Shown one piece after another: positions 6,635 to 15,237 of a stretch of DNA of 64,000 nt. The stretch is from positions 1 to 64,000 of the forward strand of contig NZ_VFEU01000004.1 of NCBI RefSeq assembly GCF_007858255.1, in the 5' to 3' direction. The notes under the pieces were generated by a model. The model did not search any database. It worked only from the letters and a program-made list of their open reading frames with translations, and was not told the origin of the DNA. A program made the translations under genes and the position numbers. This DNA is from Pseudomonas rhodesiae. Lineage in GTDB: Bacteria; Pseudomonadota; Gammaproteobacteria; Pseudomonadales; Pseudomonadaceae. Positions within the stretch are counted from its first letter, which is position 1. The number at the start of each line of letters is the position of its first letter.

Positions 6635-9600
6635 ACTTGCTCCAACAAATTTGCCGATTGCGCAAAGCCGAAGGTCTTGGGCTTCATGAAGTCCAATTGG
6701 GTAGCGAAAGCCTTGTCCAGCCCCACGGCGTGCAAAGTCGTTCGCCCATCTACCAAGGCATGCACTGTGTTGGCCTCCAGCCGAGCATAGAGGAATTGCC
6801 CCATGGCATTGGCCACGTGCAAGGCGTCTTCGTCATCCAGCAAGGAAAACCGGGGCTCATGGCCAGAATTTCGCAGCATTCGGTCAAACAGGCGAGCGCG
6901 CTCTAGGTTGGGTTGCCGCCAATTGATTTTCAGCCCGTCGAAAAGGGTGGCATTAACGCAGATTCGATTCAGCTGCTCGAACTCATGGCCTTCCGACAAG
7001 ACCGCTTCAAGCTGACCAGTGCCACCCGCCGCGACCAGGGCCAAACCATCACCCTTGTCTTGGGCTGCAATGCGGATGCACTGCTCGGTAAGCGCATACG
7101 CGGCTTGTAGGCTTAAGGCGATTTCGTCCACCTCAGCCGTAGAGGACTCAAAGGCGGTCTCTGCAATCTCTAGCTCGCGTTGTTTATGGAAGGGGGCACC
7201 ACCACTCAAGGCGTCAGCGTGAGCATCCGACAAGGAATCAAACCGTTCCTGGGCTTTTTCGAAGGTGAGCGATGCCTTCTTCAGCCGATACGACAAGTCA
7301 TTGACGTGGGCCTCCAGTCCAAATAGGAAGGCCGGGCCTGTCATGAAAAACCGGCACCGTGCACAATTAGATGCACCGCCGGGCACTGCCTGAAAGCGGG
7401 TGACATTACTGGTGAGGTCTTGGACCACCAAGCCTTCGTGGCAGCGCTTGGCCGCGACAGGGCAAATGCCATGGTCCATCACCAATAGGCCTACCCCTGT
7501 GCCGCCGCTTGCCGCATCGAGGGCGGAGGGATGCCGGTAGGCCGCCGCCTGCTCCAGTTCCTGGCGGCTTGCACACTTGATGAAGCCCGCCATTTCAGCT
7601 TGGGATTTGCGTTGCCGCTCCAGGAGCGCCTCGTCCATGCGAAGCGTCAAAGTTTCCACGTGGAGCTTGGTGTAGTAGAGGGTCATGAGCACCGTCGCAT
7701 GTCCCACAATCTTCATCAGGTACTCGGGCGGCACGCCCTCCTCGTACATGGCCGTAATAAGGGAGACCCGAAGGCTATGGAGGTCAAAGGTAGCTGTAGA
7801 GGGTTGGCCCGTTTTCTTATCCCGGGTCAGCACCAAGCGAATGGGGTCCCCGTTGCTCAAAGTTTCCCCGGCATCGGCCAGCCGGCGTTCCATCTCGTCC
7901 ATCAGCTTGAGCCACAGATTGCGGATACGCACGTCGGTCACGGGCAAGTCGGGCCGGGTTTGGTTCGCAGGGTCCCGGAACAGGAAGTAATTCGCGCCCA
8001 TCTTCTCCAGGTCCTCAACGTGCTTGACCTTTTTGAGCTCGATGATGTCGGTCCAAAGGGTGGGGCCCTTCACGGGATTGTATTTTTCCTGCCAGTCCCG
8101 AAACTCTGACAAAAGGGTCAGCGCATCATGCTTTTCCCAGGGCATTACGTAGCCCTTGACTTCCTTGTCGGCATCACCGGTCTTGTTCGTGTTGAAGTAA
8201 AAGACGGAGCCATCGGTTCCATCTTTTCGCTTGTATTTTCTGAATACCCCGCGTTCTACGGGCTCGCCACCGGCTTTGGGATGGTGAAGCCCTAGGTTCG
8301 TGTCCCAAAGGCCATCCTTGCCGTAGCGATAGGTATCGCCCTCTCCACTGTCCAGCATGCGCACCTGATAAGTCCGTGCCGGCAGCAGAAGCTTGATAAG
8401 AAGCGTGTACGCCCGCACCGGGCTCCAGACGGTCTCGTATTGCCCCGCTACCGGGTTAAGCCACCGGAAGGTATCCTTGATTCGTCCAGCCTCCTTCGCC
8501 CAGGCAAAGTCGTTTTCGGTCAGGATATGCTTGGCAAGACTAATGAGCCGCGTAGGCATGGCTTCCCGATGAGTCTCCCCTTGATTCACGTTCTTATAGG
8601 TGCCTTTGGGCAAGGGGTTCGCAAAGCCCGGCCTCAGGATAGGGACCTCATTATCATCGGGCTGAGCACAGACCTTAAACAGCACCTCATTGTGAAATTC
8701 ATGAAGGACCGTCATGGTTTGCCGGCCCTTCCTGCCAGGCACCACATAAAGCTCAGTGGGCCTCCGGCGGATGTCAAAATAAGCGGCGGGGTTTCGAGGC
8801 AACTCCGGATGTTCGTGGTAATGCTTCAAGAAATTGTTGACCGACGACTTGCGCCTCTTGAAGTTGGCCGGGTTCGCTTCTAGGTGCTCAATGGCCAGCC
8901 GGACCCAATCGGCCATTTCAGGCTCTTTGGCAAGCAGCCAGTTGAAGTTGTCGTCCCGAGCCAAATGGCCCATCTTGTTCTTGAAGAAGCCAAAATCGTC
9001 GGGAGTCCAGTTGATGGCCACAACAGGATATTGCTCACGCAGCATGCCCAGGACAGGCTGTATCGCTACGGAGTGCAGCTTACCCAATCGACTGCGCTCA
9101 ACCGTAAGCTGAAAGGTTTCGGGAGTAATGTCGCCAATATCTTCGATTCCACACCGGCTAAGCAGGTTGTCCAACAGGAACCGAAACTTTGCAGTGTCCC
9201 CAAAATTGGTGTCTTTGCTTTCAAGGTCGCGGCTTAAATATGAATGAATTGTTGTCAGATACGCCGGGGGTGCGTTGCCGAATCCAGCATTTGATATATG
9301 TATGGTAGGCATGTTGAACGGCCTTTGATTGCGGCCAGGCCACGCAATGAGCCCCGCATGCCATAGCTGCACCAGCAATTCGACCAAGATGTGCTGGGAA
9401 TATTTCGGGGGCTTAATTTCGGCATGACGTTTATGCTCGTTCACCAGCAGGTTATCGAGGGCTTCCGCAAAGGATTCACGCGTAACGCAATGTGAAAGTG
9501 CCCGAACTGCATTCTGCAAAGATTCTGGCGGACGGCGCCGAACCCTCGCTACGATAGACAATCGAACAAACCAAGATTCGATAATGCCAGGCAGCGGAGT

Positions 9601-9717
9601 CGGGTCCCAGTGCGGATTCACTAGGTATCGATTCAAATCATTGTTCACATAGACGGTGCGCCCCGTTAGCGAACTGACCGTCGTGGTGTAGTCGTCGAGA
9701 TGGCAAATCGAGGTCAT
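6631..9717 (-). CDS. gmtZ: Gamma-mobile-trio integrase GmtZ (large tyrosine recombinase)
   Basis: 1028 residues, far longer than ordinary integrases. The tyrosine-recombinase signature lies near residues 640-685: DLHSLR with the His-x-x-Arg pair, VGHA with the second His, and YYTKL with the candidate nucleophile. It is followed by a Cys/His cluster (CPVAAKRCH, then NCARCRFF near 787) that could bind zinc, and by a long coiled-coil-like helical region (about 800-880). The N-terminal ~600 residues would hold DNA-binding and core parts. It overlaps gmtY by ATGA (9714-9717) and gmtX by ATGA. It should act with GmtY in excision and insertion of the island. Confidence 0.8.
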   Translation of the reverse strand: MTSICHLDDYTTTVSSLTGRTVYVNNDLNRYLVNPHWDPTPLPGIIESWFVRLSIVARVRRRPPESLQNAVRALSHCVTRESFAEALDNLLVNEHKRHAEIKPPKYSQHILVELLVQLWHAGLIAWPGRNQRPFNMPTIHISNAGFGNAPPAYLTTIHSYLSRDLESKDTNFGDTAKFRFLLDNLLSRCGIEDIGDITPETFQLTVERSRLGKLHSVAIQPVLGMLREQYPVVAINWTPDDFGFFKNKMGHLARDDNFNWLLAKEPEMADWVRLAIEHLEANPANFKRRKSSVNNFLKHYHEHPELPRNPAAYFDIRRRPTELYVVPGRKGRQTMTVLHEFHNEVLFKVCAQPDDNEVPILRPGFANPLPKGTYKNVNQGETHREAMPTRLISLAKHILTENDFAWAKEAGRIKDTFRWLNPVAGQYETVWSPVRAYTLLIKLLLPARTYQVRMLDSGEGDTYRYGKDGLWDTNLGLHHPKAGGEPVERGVFRKYKRKDGTDGSVFYFNTNKTGDADKEVKGYVMPWEKHDALTLLSEFRDWQEKYNPVKGPTLWTDIIELKKVKHVEDLEKMGANYFLFRDPANQTRPDLPVTDVRIRNLWLKLMDEMERRLADAGETLSNGDPIRLVLTRDKKTGQPSTATFDLHSLRVSLITAMYEEGVPPEYLMKIVGHATVLMTLYYTKLHVETLTLRMDEALLERQRKSQAEMAGFIKCASRQELEQAAAYRHPSALDAASGGTGVGLLVMDHGICPVAAKRCHEGLVVQDLTSNVTRFQAVPGGASNCARCRFFMTGPAFLFGLEAHVNDLSYRLKKASLTFEKAQERFDSLSDAHADALSGGAPFHKQRELEIAETAFESSTAEVDEIALSLQAAYALTEQCIRIAAQDKGDGLALVAAGGTGQLEAVLSEGHEFEQLNRICVNATLFDGLKINWRQPNLERARLFDRMLRNSGHEPRFSLLDDEDALHVANAMGQFLYARLEANTVHALVDGRTTLHAVGLDKAFATQLDFMKPKTFGFAQSANLLEQV

Positions 9718-11096
9718 TCCGTGTCCTTAAACGAAGGGAGTGCTGTCACTGTGAGTTTTCCGATGGCAGCCACCACCTTGGCCAGGCCCACCTGCCGATA
9801 GACATCCTGGCTCTTGGCATTCAAATGGTGCATGGCCACTTGCCCCTCTTTGTCGCCGAGCCCCAGGTCATTGAGCCATTGGCCGTAGCGATGCCGAAGG
9901 CCGTGGCTCGTGGTGCCGGCCCATTTGGCAGGGAGCAAGCCGATTCGGCGTACTGCGGCTCTAAAAGAGTCGTCGAAGCCCTCGACGCCGAGAGGTTGGC
10001 CATCCTGGGTCAGAAAGGCCCAGGGCACCTGCGGCGTCACCGGGCGCACATACTGGATATACATGCGCCAGAGGGTCAGGAACAAGCGGCCCGCGTTCTT
10101 ATCAATCCAGAACACCTGGTAGGCCTTGCGCTCCCGATGGGTCAGCAAGCACCCTTTCCACCCGGAATGGCGGCGGCCTGTTTCCTGCGTGAGGGGCTTT
10201 CTGCCGCCACAAAAACGCTGAAGAAAATCGGCTCGATTGGTTTTGCGCTTACTGCCGGTTATCGGGTCGATATAATCCACTAGCCCATCCGTGGGTTCAT
10301 GGACCAGCACAAGCGCAATCGAGGAGTCATCCGGATCGGTGTATACGTCATCAACCCATAGGTGCAGAGGCTCCGAAGGCCGACAACCTCCATACGTACA
10401 GAGAAGCGTAATCAGTATGTCGCGTAGGTTGTACTTCACCCAGGGGCGCGTATCCGCTTTCCGGCCTGGGTTGATAAACCCTTGCCATATCAAGTCATCG
10501 AGACGCTCCGCCGGGAAGGCCTTGGCTTCTGCCAAAAAGCCATTGCGGTCTCGGGGCAATCGCGCTTGTCGCCCCCGGTGAGAAGATTCCTCCGCCCGAG
10601 TACGACGCTTCGTATGCGCGAGGAGCGAGGCCGCCTTCTGCTTGTTCCACTTGCGCCAGAAGATAAGCTGGTCCGCCGGGGAGGCTTGGTGATGAATCGG
10701 ATTCAGCATCGTGGCCCCATGGCGCTGATTCAGCCAATCACTGAACTCCAACAAGGCTCGGGTAAGGCGCTTGGCATTTTGCTGTGAAGTCGCTGTCCAG
10801 TTAAGCCCGTAGGCATCGACGCCCGCTTGGTAAGTGCCGAACCGCAGGTCATGGAGAAACGCCGTGTACAGCAGGCTGCGCTTGGGGGTGTCCGTGAACT
10901 CATGGGCGCGCACGGACAGCCATTCAATGAACCGCCCCGTCGCTTGGGCGTAGGTGCGTTCCATTGACAGGGAAACTAGCTTCTCCCGGAAGAACTCAAG
11001 CAGTTGCTCAAGCGGAGAAACGCCCACGATAAGAAGCACCGTGGACGCGAAAGCACGAATCTTGTCCTGAACCAGGACCGTTTCCGTATAAATCAT
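9714..11096 (-). CDS. gmtY: Gamma-mobile-trio recombinase GmtY (tyrosine recombinase)
   Basis: 460 residues. The N-terminal SAM-like region (about 35-125) is followed by a catalytic domain with Arg239 in GGCRPSE, HGLR (398-401), the AMHHLNAKSQ block with its His, and Tyr433 as nucleophile. All are intact, so the recombinase should be active. It is first in the trio and overlaps gmtZ. The start codon at 11096 lacks a strong ribosome binding site; GAGG lies about 13 bases before it. The intact nuclease gene ends only 27 bases upstream on the same strand, so nuclease and trio may be co-transcribed. Confidence 0.85.
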   Translation of the reverse strand: MIYTETVLVQDKIRAFASTVLLIVGVSPLEQLLEFFREKLVSLSMERTYAQATGRFIEWLSVRAHEFTDTPKRSLLYTAFLHDLRFGTYQAGVDAYGLNWTATSQQNAKRLTRALLEFSDWLNQRHGATMLNPIHHQASPADQLIFWRKWNKQKAASLLAHTKRRTRAEESSHRGRQARLPRDRNGFLAEAKAFPAERLDDLIWQGFINPGRKADTRPWVKYNLRDILITLLCTYGGCRPSEPLHLWVDDVYTDPDDSSIALVLVHEPTDGLVDYIDPITGSKRKTNRADFLQRFCGGRKPLTQETGRRHSGWKGCLLTHRERKAYQVFWIDKNAGRLFLTLWRMYIQYVRPVTPQVPWAFLTQDGQPLGVEGFDDSFRAAVRRIGLLPAKWAGTTSHGLRHRYGQWLNDLGLGDKEGQVAMHHLNAKSQDVYRQVGLAKVVAAIGKLTVTALPSFKDTE

Positions 11097-11123
11097 CAGG
11101 GAGACAACATCCTCTTTGACCTG

Positions 11124-11990
11124 CTATGAAATTGAGCCGGTAACGCGTTGGCCCTCAAGTAGCCGCATGCCAGTCATCTTAACGAAGGTGGCGTAATCCA
11201 TGGGGCGAGTCAGGAGGGATTCTGCGTTAGGCAACACGAAAGCCCAGGCGTGACCCGTCGCTTCGTCATAAACTAGCTTGAAGAGGCGCGTGGGCTTCCA
11301 GACGTTGTTCTTCCCTACTGTCTCGTGACCTTCATCAAAAATGGGACCGGAGAACACGAACACATTGCCCGAAGCGCGGAGCGCGTACTTGCGGGTGTCC
11401 TGCTCAGCCTTATTCCACGTTTTTCTGTTGGACGAAGGGTCCTGCGGCACCATATTGGAGAGCGCGAAAGACTGTGCCATCGCATGCTGGTCGGCGGAAT
11501 CGGCTGCCGGGCTAAGGTGCCCTCTATCCACGGCGGGTTGCTGACTACGGTAGTCACTCAACTCGGCGCGACCACTGGTGGGGATGCGGGGGTCAACAAA
11601 GAACTCATTGGTGCGCTCCTCGCCCTTGGCGTCCCGCAGCCGTGAAGCTGAGAGTCGTTCCACCACCACCACCGGGGTCTTGCTGGTCTGGGAATAGAGG
11701 ACCGCAAAACCGTTCGAGCACAAGGCCATAGGCTTCATGCCCACTGGCACACTGGCAAGGTCAAGGGGCTTATTACCAGGAAACTGGTCAGCACATGCCT
11801 CGAAGGAGTTCTGACGCTGCTTTGCCGTATAAAGCGCAAGCGCTTCGTCGGCCCCCAGGCTACCCGAGCGGTATTCCTTTTTCTCGGCATGGTGCGGCAG
11901 CGCAAAGTCCAGCAGGCCCCGCGCATCAGCAACCCCCACTGAGAGGGAAAATACGGCAACAAGAGCGGCGAGGCACTTAGTCATTTTCAT
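11124..11990 (-). CDS. Secreted DNA/RNA non-specific endonuclease carried by the island
   Basis: 288 residues: an N-terminal signal peptide (MKMTKCLAALVAVFSLSVG, cut after ADA), then a NUC/EndA-type domain with the catalytic DRGH at about 155-158 and the downstream metal-site region SNMVPQDPSSNRKTWNK. It should cleave DNA and RNA outside the cytoplasm. The start at 11990 has GGGGA at a good distance; ATG 11984 is an alternative. The next gene along is a truncated homologue (12092-12490) with closely similar protein sequence up to DRGH but different codons. So this copy is a diverged homologue brought in with the island, not a recent duplicate, and it may restore the function the insertion destroyed. 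Confidence 0.88.
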   Translation of the reverse strand: MKMTKCLAALVAVFSLSVGVADARGLLDFALPHHAEKKEYRSGSLGADEALALYTAKQRQNSFEACADQFPGNKPLDLASVPVGMKPMALCSNGFAVLYSQTSKTPVVVVERLSASRLRDAKGEERTNEFFVDPRIPTSGRAELSDYRSQQPAVDRGHLSPAADSADQHAMAQSFALSNMVPQDPSSNRKTWNKAEQDTRKYALRASGNVFVFSGPIFDEGHETVGKNNVWKPTRLFKLVYDEATGHAWAFVLPNAESLLTRPMDYATFVKMTGMRLLEGQRVTGSIS

Positions 11991-12055
11991 TAAAATCCCC
12001 GAATTTTGATGCGTATATCGCATTGAGTACAGATACTCAAGCGCAAGCATTATGG

Positions 12056-12490
12056 TTAGGTGTTGAGTATGGTTCTGACCGGATATTTTTGGTGGCCGCG
12101 GTCCATTGCCGGCTGCACGCCACGGTAGTCGCTCAACTCCGCGCGCGCGCCCTTGGGAATGCGCGGGTCCGCGTAGAAATGGTTGGTTCGCTCTTCGCCT
12201 TTGGCGTCCTTGAGCTGGCGGGCGTTGAGGCGCTCGACCACCACCAGCGGTGTCTTGCTGGTTTGCGAATACAGCACCGCAAAATGGTCGGAGCACAGCG
12301 CCAGGGGTTTGAGGCTGGCGGGGACGGTCGCGGTTTTGATCGGTGTCGCGCCGGGGAATACATCGGCGCAGGTGTCGAACGACAACTGCCGTTCCTGGGT
12401 GGAATAAAGGTCTATCGCGCCACGGGCATGTGCCCCGGCCGAAAACAAAACAAAGGCCGATAGCCCAACTGCAATTTTGCGTAGGTACAT
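12056..12490 (-). pseudogene. Host endonuclease gene truncated at DRGH by the island
   Basis: The first ~133 codons encode a signal peptide (MYLRKIAVGLSAFVLFSAGAHA) and the N-terminal half of a NUC-family endonuclease, closely similar to the island-borne copy. Homology stops exactly after DRGH (codons 12103-12092). The frame then reads through the island end for 11 more codons (QKYPVRTILNT) and stops at 12056. Without the second half of the active site it cannot be a functional nuclease. The missing 3' half is not found at the other side of the island (positions 1-319). Confidence 0.85.
12063..12088 (-). repeat. Right terminal inverted repeat of the island
   Basis: On the minus strand this begins AAATATCCGG and ends CATACTCAA. 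Outside it, TTGGTG (12089-12094) repeats the bases beside the left end. Just inside (12023-12040) lies a small palindrome, TTGAGTAC facing GATACTCAA, re-using the same TACTCAA core. Confidence 0.6.
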
Positions 12491-12583
12491 GGATTGAATC
12501 TTCGAAAGAGAGCGACGCGGCAGGCTCCGCGTACGGAGCCAAGTGAATGATATTTCGAGGATTATGGACTAACAGATGTCAGA

Positions 12584-13801
12584 TTAGTGCCCGAGCGACG
12601 TAGGTTTTCCCGCACCCCGCGCGCCCGGCCTGAAGCCATGGGCGCTGGCCGCCCAGGTAATGGCAAACGCCACGCCGACCAACAGCAGCATCGCCCACGC
12701 AAATGCGGCCACGCCCCATGTGTCCAGCAGCACGCCACCCACTACGCCGCTGCCCGCAATCGCGCTGTTCCATGCCACCACGTTCAGCGACAACGCCACA
12801 TCCGCGCCATCACCCGCCGCGTCCGCCAGGGCGGTTTGCAACAAGGTCGCAGCGCCGCCGAAACTCAGGCCCCATACCGCCACGCCGAGGTAGATCACTT
12901 GCGGCACGTTCCCCAGCAAGCCCAATAGCACGCTCACCGCCGCAAACGCCGCCAAGCTCACCAGCACAGTGTTGCGTAACAACGGTTCGACCAGTCTGGC
13001 CGTGACCCCAATACCCACCAACGCAGCGATGCCGAAGACCAGCAACACCAGATCCACCCGCTCGGCCAAGCCTGCCGGGGCCACGAACGGGGCAATGTAG
13101 GTGTAGAGGATGTTATGGGCCAGCATCCAACTGATCACCACCGCCAGCACCGGGCGCACGCCCGGCGTGGTCAGCACCTTGCGCAATGACAGGCGCTGAT
13201 GCGCGGGCTGCGGCGCAAAGTCCGGGACCTTCACCAGCACCCAGCCGATCAGCACCAGGCTCACGCCCGACATCAGGCCGAAGGTGGTGCGCCAGCCCAG
13301 CAGGCCACCGAGCCAAGTGCCCAGCGGCACACCCAACGACAGCGCAATCGGCGTACCGACCATGGCCAACGCCAGCGCCCTACCCTGTTGCTGCGGCGCG
13401 ACCATCCGGCGGGCATAACCGGCGAGCAAGCTCCAGGCCAACCCTGCCGCCACCCCGGCGAAGAAGCGCGCCACCAGCGTGACCCCATAGTGGGAGGACA
13501 ACGCGGTGATGGAGTTGAACAGCAGGAAACCGGCGATGGTCAGCAGCAATACGTTGCGTCGGCGCCAGCCACGAGTGGCGATGGTCATGGGGATCACCGC
13601 CAGTACTGAACCCAGCGCATACGCGGTGACCATCTGCCCGGCCATTGACGGCGAAATCGCCAGGCCGTCGCTGATCAACGGCAACAGGCCAGCGGGCAGG
13701 GTTTCGGTGACGATGCAGATGAAGCCGGTCATCGCCAGGGCGAGCAAGGCGCCGACGGGCAAGCGGTCGGACGAAGCCGATAACGTCAGTGAGGGGGTCA
13801 C
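12584..13801 (-). CDS. MFS drug/sugar efflux transporter (AraJ/YdhP type)
   Basis: 405 residues with about 12 hydrophobic segments. The first is GALLALAMTGFICIVTETLP with the ETLPAG motif common in this exporter group, and ARFFAGVAAG in the first half is typical. It is predicted to export small molecules in exchange for protons across the inner membrane. The divergent tetR gene starts 123 bases away, and paired operator-like repeats lie between them, so repression by that regulator is likely. The substrate cannot be told from sequence. This is the first undisturbed host gene right of the island. Confidence 0.85.
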   Translation of the reverse strand: MTPSLTLSASSDRLPVGALLALAMTGFICIVTETLPAGLLPLISDGLAISPSMAGQMVTAYALGSVLAVIPMTIATRGWRRRNVLLLTIAGFLLFNSITALSSHYGVTLVARFFAGVAAGLAWSLLAGYARRMVAPQQQGRALALAMVGTPIALSLGVPLGTWLGGLLGWRTTFGLMSGVSLVLIGWVLVKVPDFAPQPAHQRLSLRKVLTTPGVRPVLAVVISWMLAHNILYTYIAPFVAPAGLAERVDLVLLVFGIAALVGIGVTARLVEPLLRNTVLVSLAAFAAVSVLLGLLGNVPQVIYLGVAVWGLSFGGAATLLQTALADAAGDGADVALSLNVVAWNSAIAGSGVVGGVLLDTWGVAAFAWAMLLLVGVAFAITWAASAHGFRPGARGAGKPTSLGH

Positions 13802-13835
13802 GGGAAACTCCTGGGCAAGTTGATTTAAATACTGA

Positions 13836-13889
13836 TCGATACAAATGTTGCAGGCGGGCGCAGCGCGTTGTCAACGACTTATGTATCGA
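13836..13889. promoter_or_regulatory. Probable TetR operator between MFS and tetR genes
   Basis: TCGATACA at 13836-13843 and its exact complement TGTATCGA at 13882-13889 face each other. The extended forms TGATCGATACA and TGTATCGACTA also resemble each other. One half-site lies near each divergent start codon, as expected for a TetR protein controlling its own gene and the exporter. Binding is inferred from position and symmetry only. Confidence 0.45.
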
Positions 13890-13924
13890 CTAGTATCTAT
13901 TTCGCTTTCCGAAGGAGACCTCAC

Positions 13925-14575
13925 ATGGCACAGATGGGCCGCCCGCGTAATTTTGATCGCGAACAGGCTGTGGAACAGGCGTTGCATCTGTTCTGGCAGC
14001 ACGGCTATGACGCCACGTCCCTTGCCCAGCTCAAAGCGGGTTTGGGCGGTGGCATTTCCGCACCGAGTTTTTACGCCGCTTTCGGCTCCAAAGAAGCGCT
14101 GTTCGAGGAATGCGTGCAGCGCTACCTGTCCACCTACGCCCAAGTCACCGAATGTTTGTGGGACGTATCCCTACCGCCGCGCCAAGCCATCGAAACCGCG
14201 CTGCGCCAATCGGTGCGTATGCAATGCGAAGACGGTCACCCCAAGGGCTGCATGGTTGCACTTGGCGTGATGAGTGCGCCCAGTCCGGAAAACGCGCGGG
14301 TAGCGAATGCGCTGACCCAATCGCGACTGCGCACGCGGGCGGGGATTGTGGCCTGTGTGGAGCGGGCCGTGCGTGAAGGTCAGTTGCCTGAAACAACCGA
14401 AGCTGCGGTGATGGCTACCGTGTTTGACAGCTTTTTGCAGGGAGTGTCGATCCTGGCGCGGGATAACGTGCCCCATGCAATCCTTGATGCCGCGATCAGC
14501 CAACTGTTGGTGACGTGGGACGCTGCGGCTTCTTCCGTGCCGGCCGCTGAGCCTGAAGTCGGTGGCGCAAAATAA
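13925..14575 (+). CDS. TetR/AcrR family transcriptional regulator
   Basis: 216 residues from the ATG at 13925, chosen because GAAGGAG lies about nine bases upstream; an earlier in-frame start would run through the operator region. The N-terminal helix-turn-helix (GRPRNFDREQAVEQALHLFW, HGYDATSLAQL) is of the type often annotated YxaF/LmrA-like, with the C-terminal region as ligand-binding domain. It most likely represses the divergent MFS gene and itself. A Rho-independent terminator shared with the convergent ibpA follows. Confidence 0.9.
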   Translation: MAQMGRPRNFDREQAVEQALHLFWQHGYDATSLAQLKAGLGGGISAPSFYAAFGSKEALFEECVQRYLSTYAQVTECLWDVSLPPRQAIETALRQSVRMQCEDGHPKGCMVALGVMSAPSPENARVANALTQSRLRTRAGIVACVERAVREGQLPETTEAAVMATVFDSFLQGVSILARDNVPHAILDAAISQLLVTWDAAASSVPAAEPEVGGAK

Positions 14576-14597
14576 AGGCGCTCCGAAGAGCGCCTTT
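14574..14597. terminator. Bidirectional terminator between tetR and ibpA
   Basis: AAAGGCGCTC and GAGCGCCTTT pair around CGAA, giving A- and T-runs on both sides. It sits between convergent genes and should serve both. Confidence 0.85.
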
Positions 14598-14610
14598 ATT
14601 CATTGCTGTA

Positions 14611-15069
14611 TTACTGCTCGCTGATCGACTTCACTTCAGCCTTGTTCGCGCCGCCAATCGCAATGCGTTTAGGCTTGGCTTCCTCCGGCACCACTCTGAG
14701 CAGATCGATGCTCAGCAGGCCATTGGAGAGCTGCGCGCCCTGCACTTCAATGTGGTCGACCAGGCGGAACGACAAGCGGAACGCGCGCTGGGCGATACCT
14801 TGATGCAGGTAGGTGATGTTTTCGTCGTGTTCGCGTTTGCCGCCGGCGACGGTCAACACGCCTTTTTCCACCTGGATATCCAGGTCGTCTTCCACCAGGC
14901 CGGCAGCGGCGATCACGATGCGGTAGTGATCATCACCGTGCTTCTCGACGTTATGGGGTGGGTACGTGGTACCGGCCTCGCTGCGAAGCGCCGATTCGAA
15001 AAGGTCGTTGAAACGGTCAAAGCCAACGGAGTGGCGGAACAGTGGGGCCAACGAGAGAGTAGTAGCCAT
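14611..15069 (-). CDS. ibpA: Small heat-shock protein, Hsp20/IbpA family
   Basis: 152 residues. An alpha-crystallin domain spans about residues 35-135, including the conserved GVLTV region and the C-terminal IAI (I-x-I) motif that docks neighbouring subunits. It binds unfolding proteins in the cytoplasm and holds them for DnaK/ClpB refolding. The N-terminus (MATTLSLAPLFRHSVGFDRF) is the IbpA type. A likely heat-shock promoter lies about 75-95 bases upstream. The 5' leader is long enough for a ROSE-type RNA thermometer, which is known for ibpA in Pseudomonas, but I could not pair one convincingly by eye. Confidence 0.93.
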   Translation of the reverse strand: MATTLSLAPLFRHSVGFDRFNDLFESALRSEAGTTYPPHNVEKHGDDHYRIVIAAAGLVEDDLDIQVEKGVLTVAGGKREHDENITYLHQGIAQRAFRLSFRLVDHIEVQGAQLSNGLLSIDLLRVVPEEAKPKRIAIGGANKAEVKSISEQ

Positions 15070-15136
15070 TGCAAAATCTCCTGAGTTTTCTCCAAGTGAT
15101 TTGATACGCGACCCGTATTCGGCATCGCGTAAAACC

Positions 15137-15165
15137 TAAGTAGGTTCAGGGGAAAAAATTTCAAG
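15137..15165 (-). promoter_or_regulatory. Possible sigma-32 promoter of ibpA
   Basis: On the minus strand CTTGAAA (15165-15159) matches the heat-shock -35 element. About 14 bases on, CCTACTTA (15144-15137) partly resembles the -10 consensus CCCCATNT. The position upstream of a small heat-shock gene supports it. Confidence 0.45.
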
Positions 15166-15237
15166 CGACGACCCAAAAAAAATTTTCCTGCCGACAAACG
15201 GCTGTTTGGCCCCTCGGACTGAGGTATCAGAACAGGC

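Larger units (their letters stand above)
320..12088 (-). mobile_element. Gamma-mobile-trio (GMT) type genomic island
   Basis: About 11.8 kb bounded by an imperfect inverted repeat: 320-346 reads AAATACCCGG with CATACTCAA inside, and 12063-12088 read on the minus strand gives AAATATCCGG with CATACTCAA inside. TTGGTG stands immediately outside both ends (314-319 and 12089-12094), as a target duplication would. The contents are gmtY-gmtZ-gmtX, an intact secreted nuclease next to the right end, and A+T-richer cargo. The GMT name comes from my recollection of three adjacent genes of about 460, 1030 and 230 residues in this order; islands of that class are known to carry defence and toxin cargo. 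The boundaries are my own inference from the sequence. Confidence 0.7.

Noticed and set aside
11124..12542. A single 472-codon protein covering both nuclease genes
   Set aside because: The long open frame upstream of 11990 is out of frame with the truncated gene and passes through the island end; the signal peptide and GGGGA site mark the true start at 11990.
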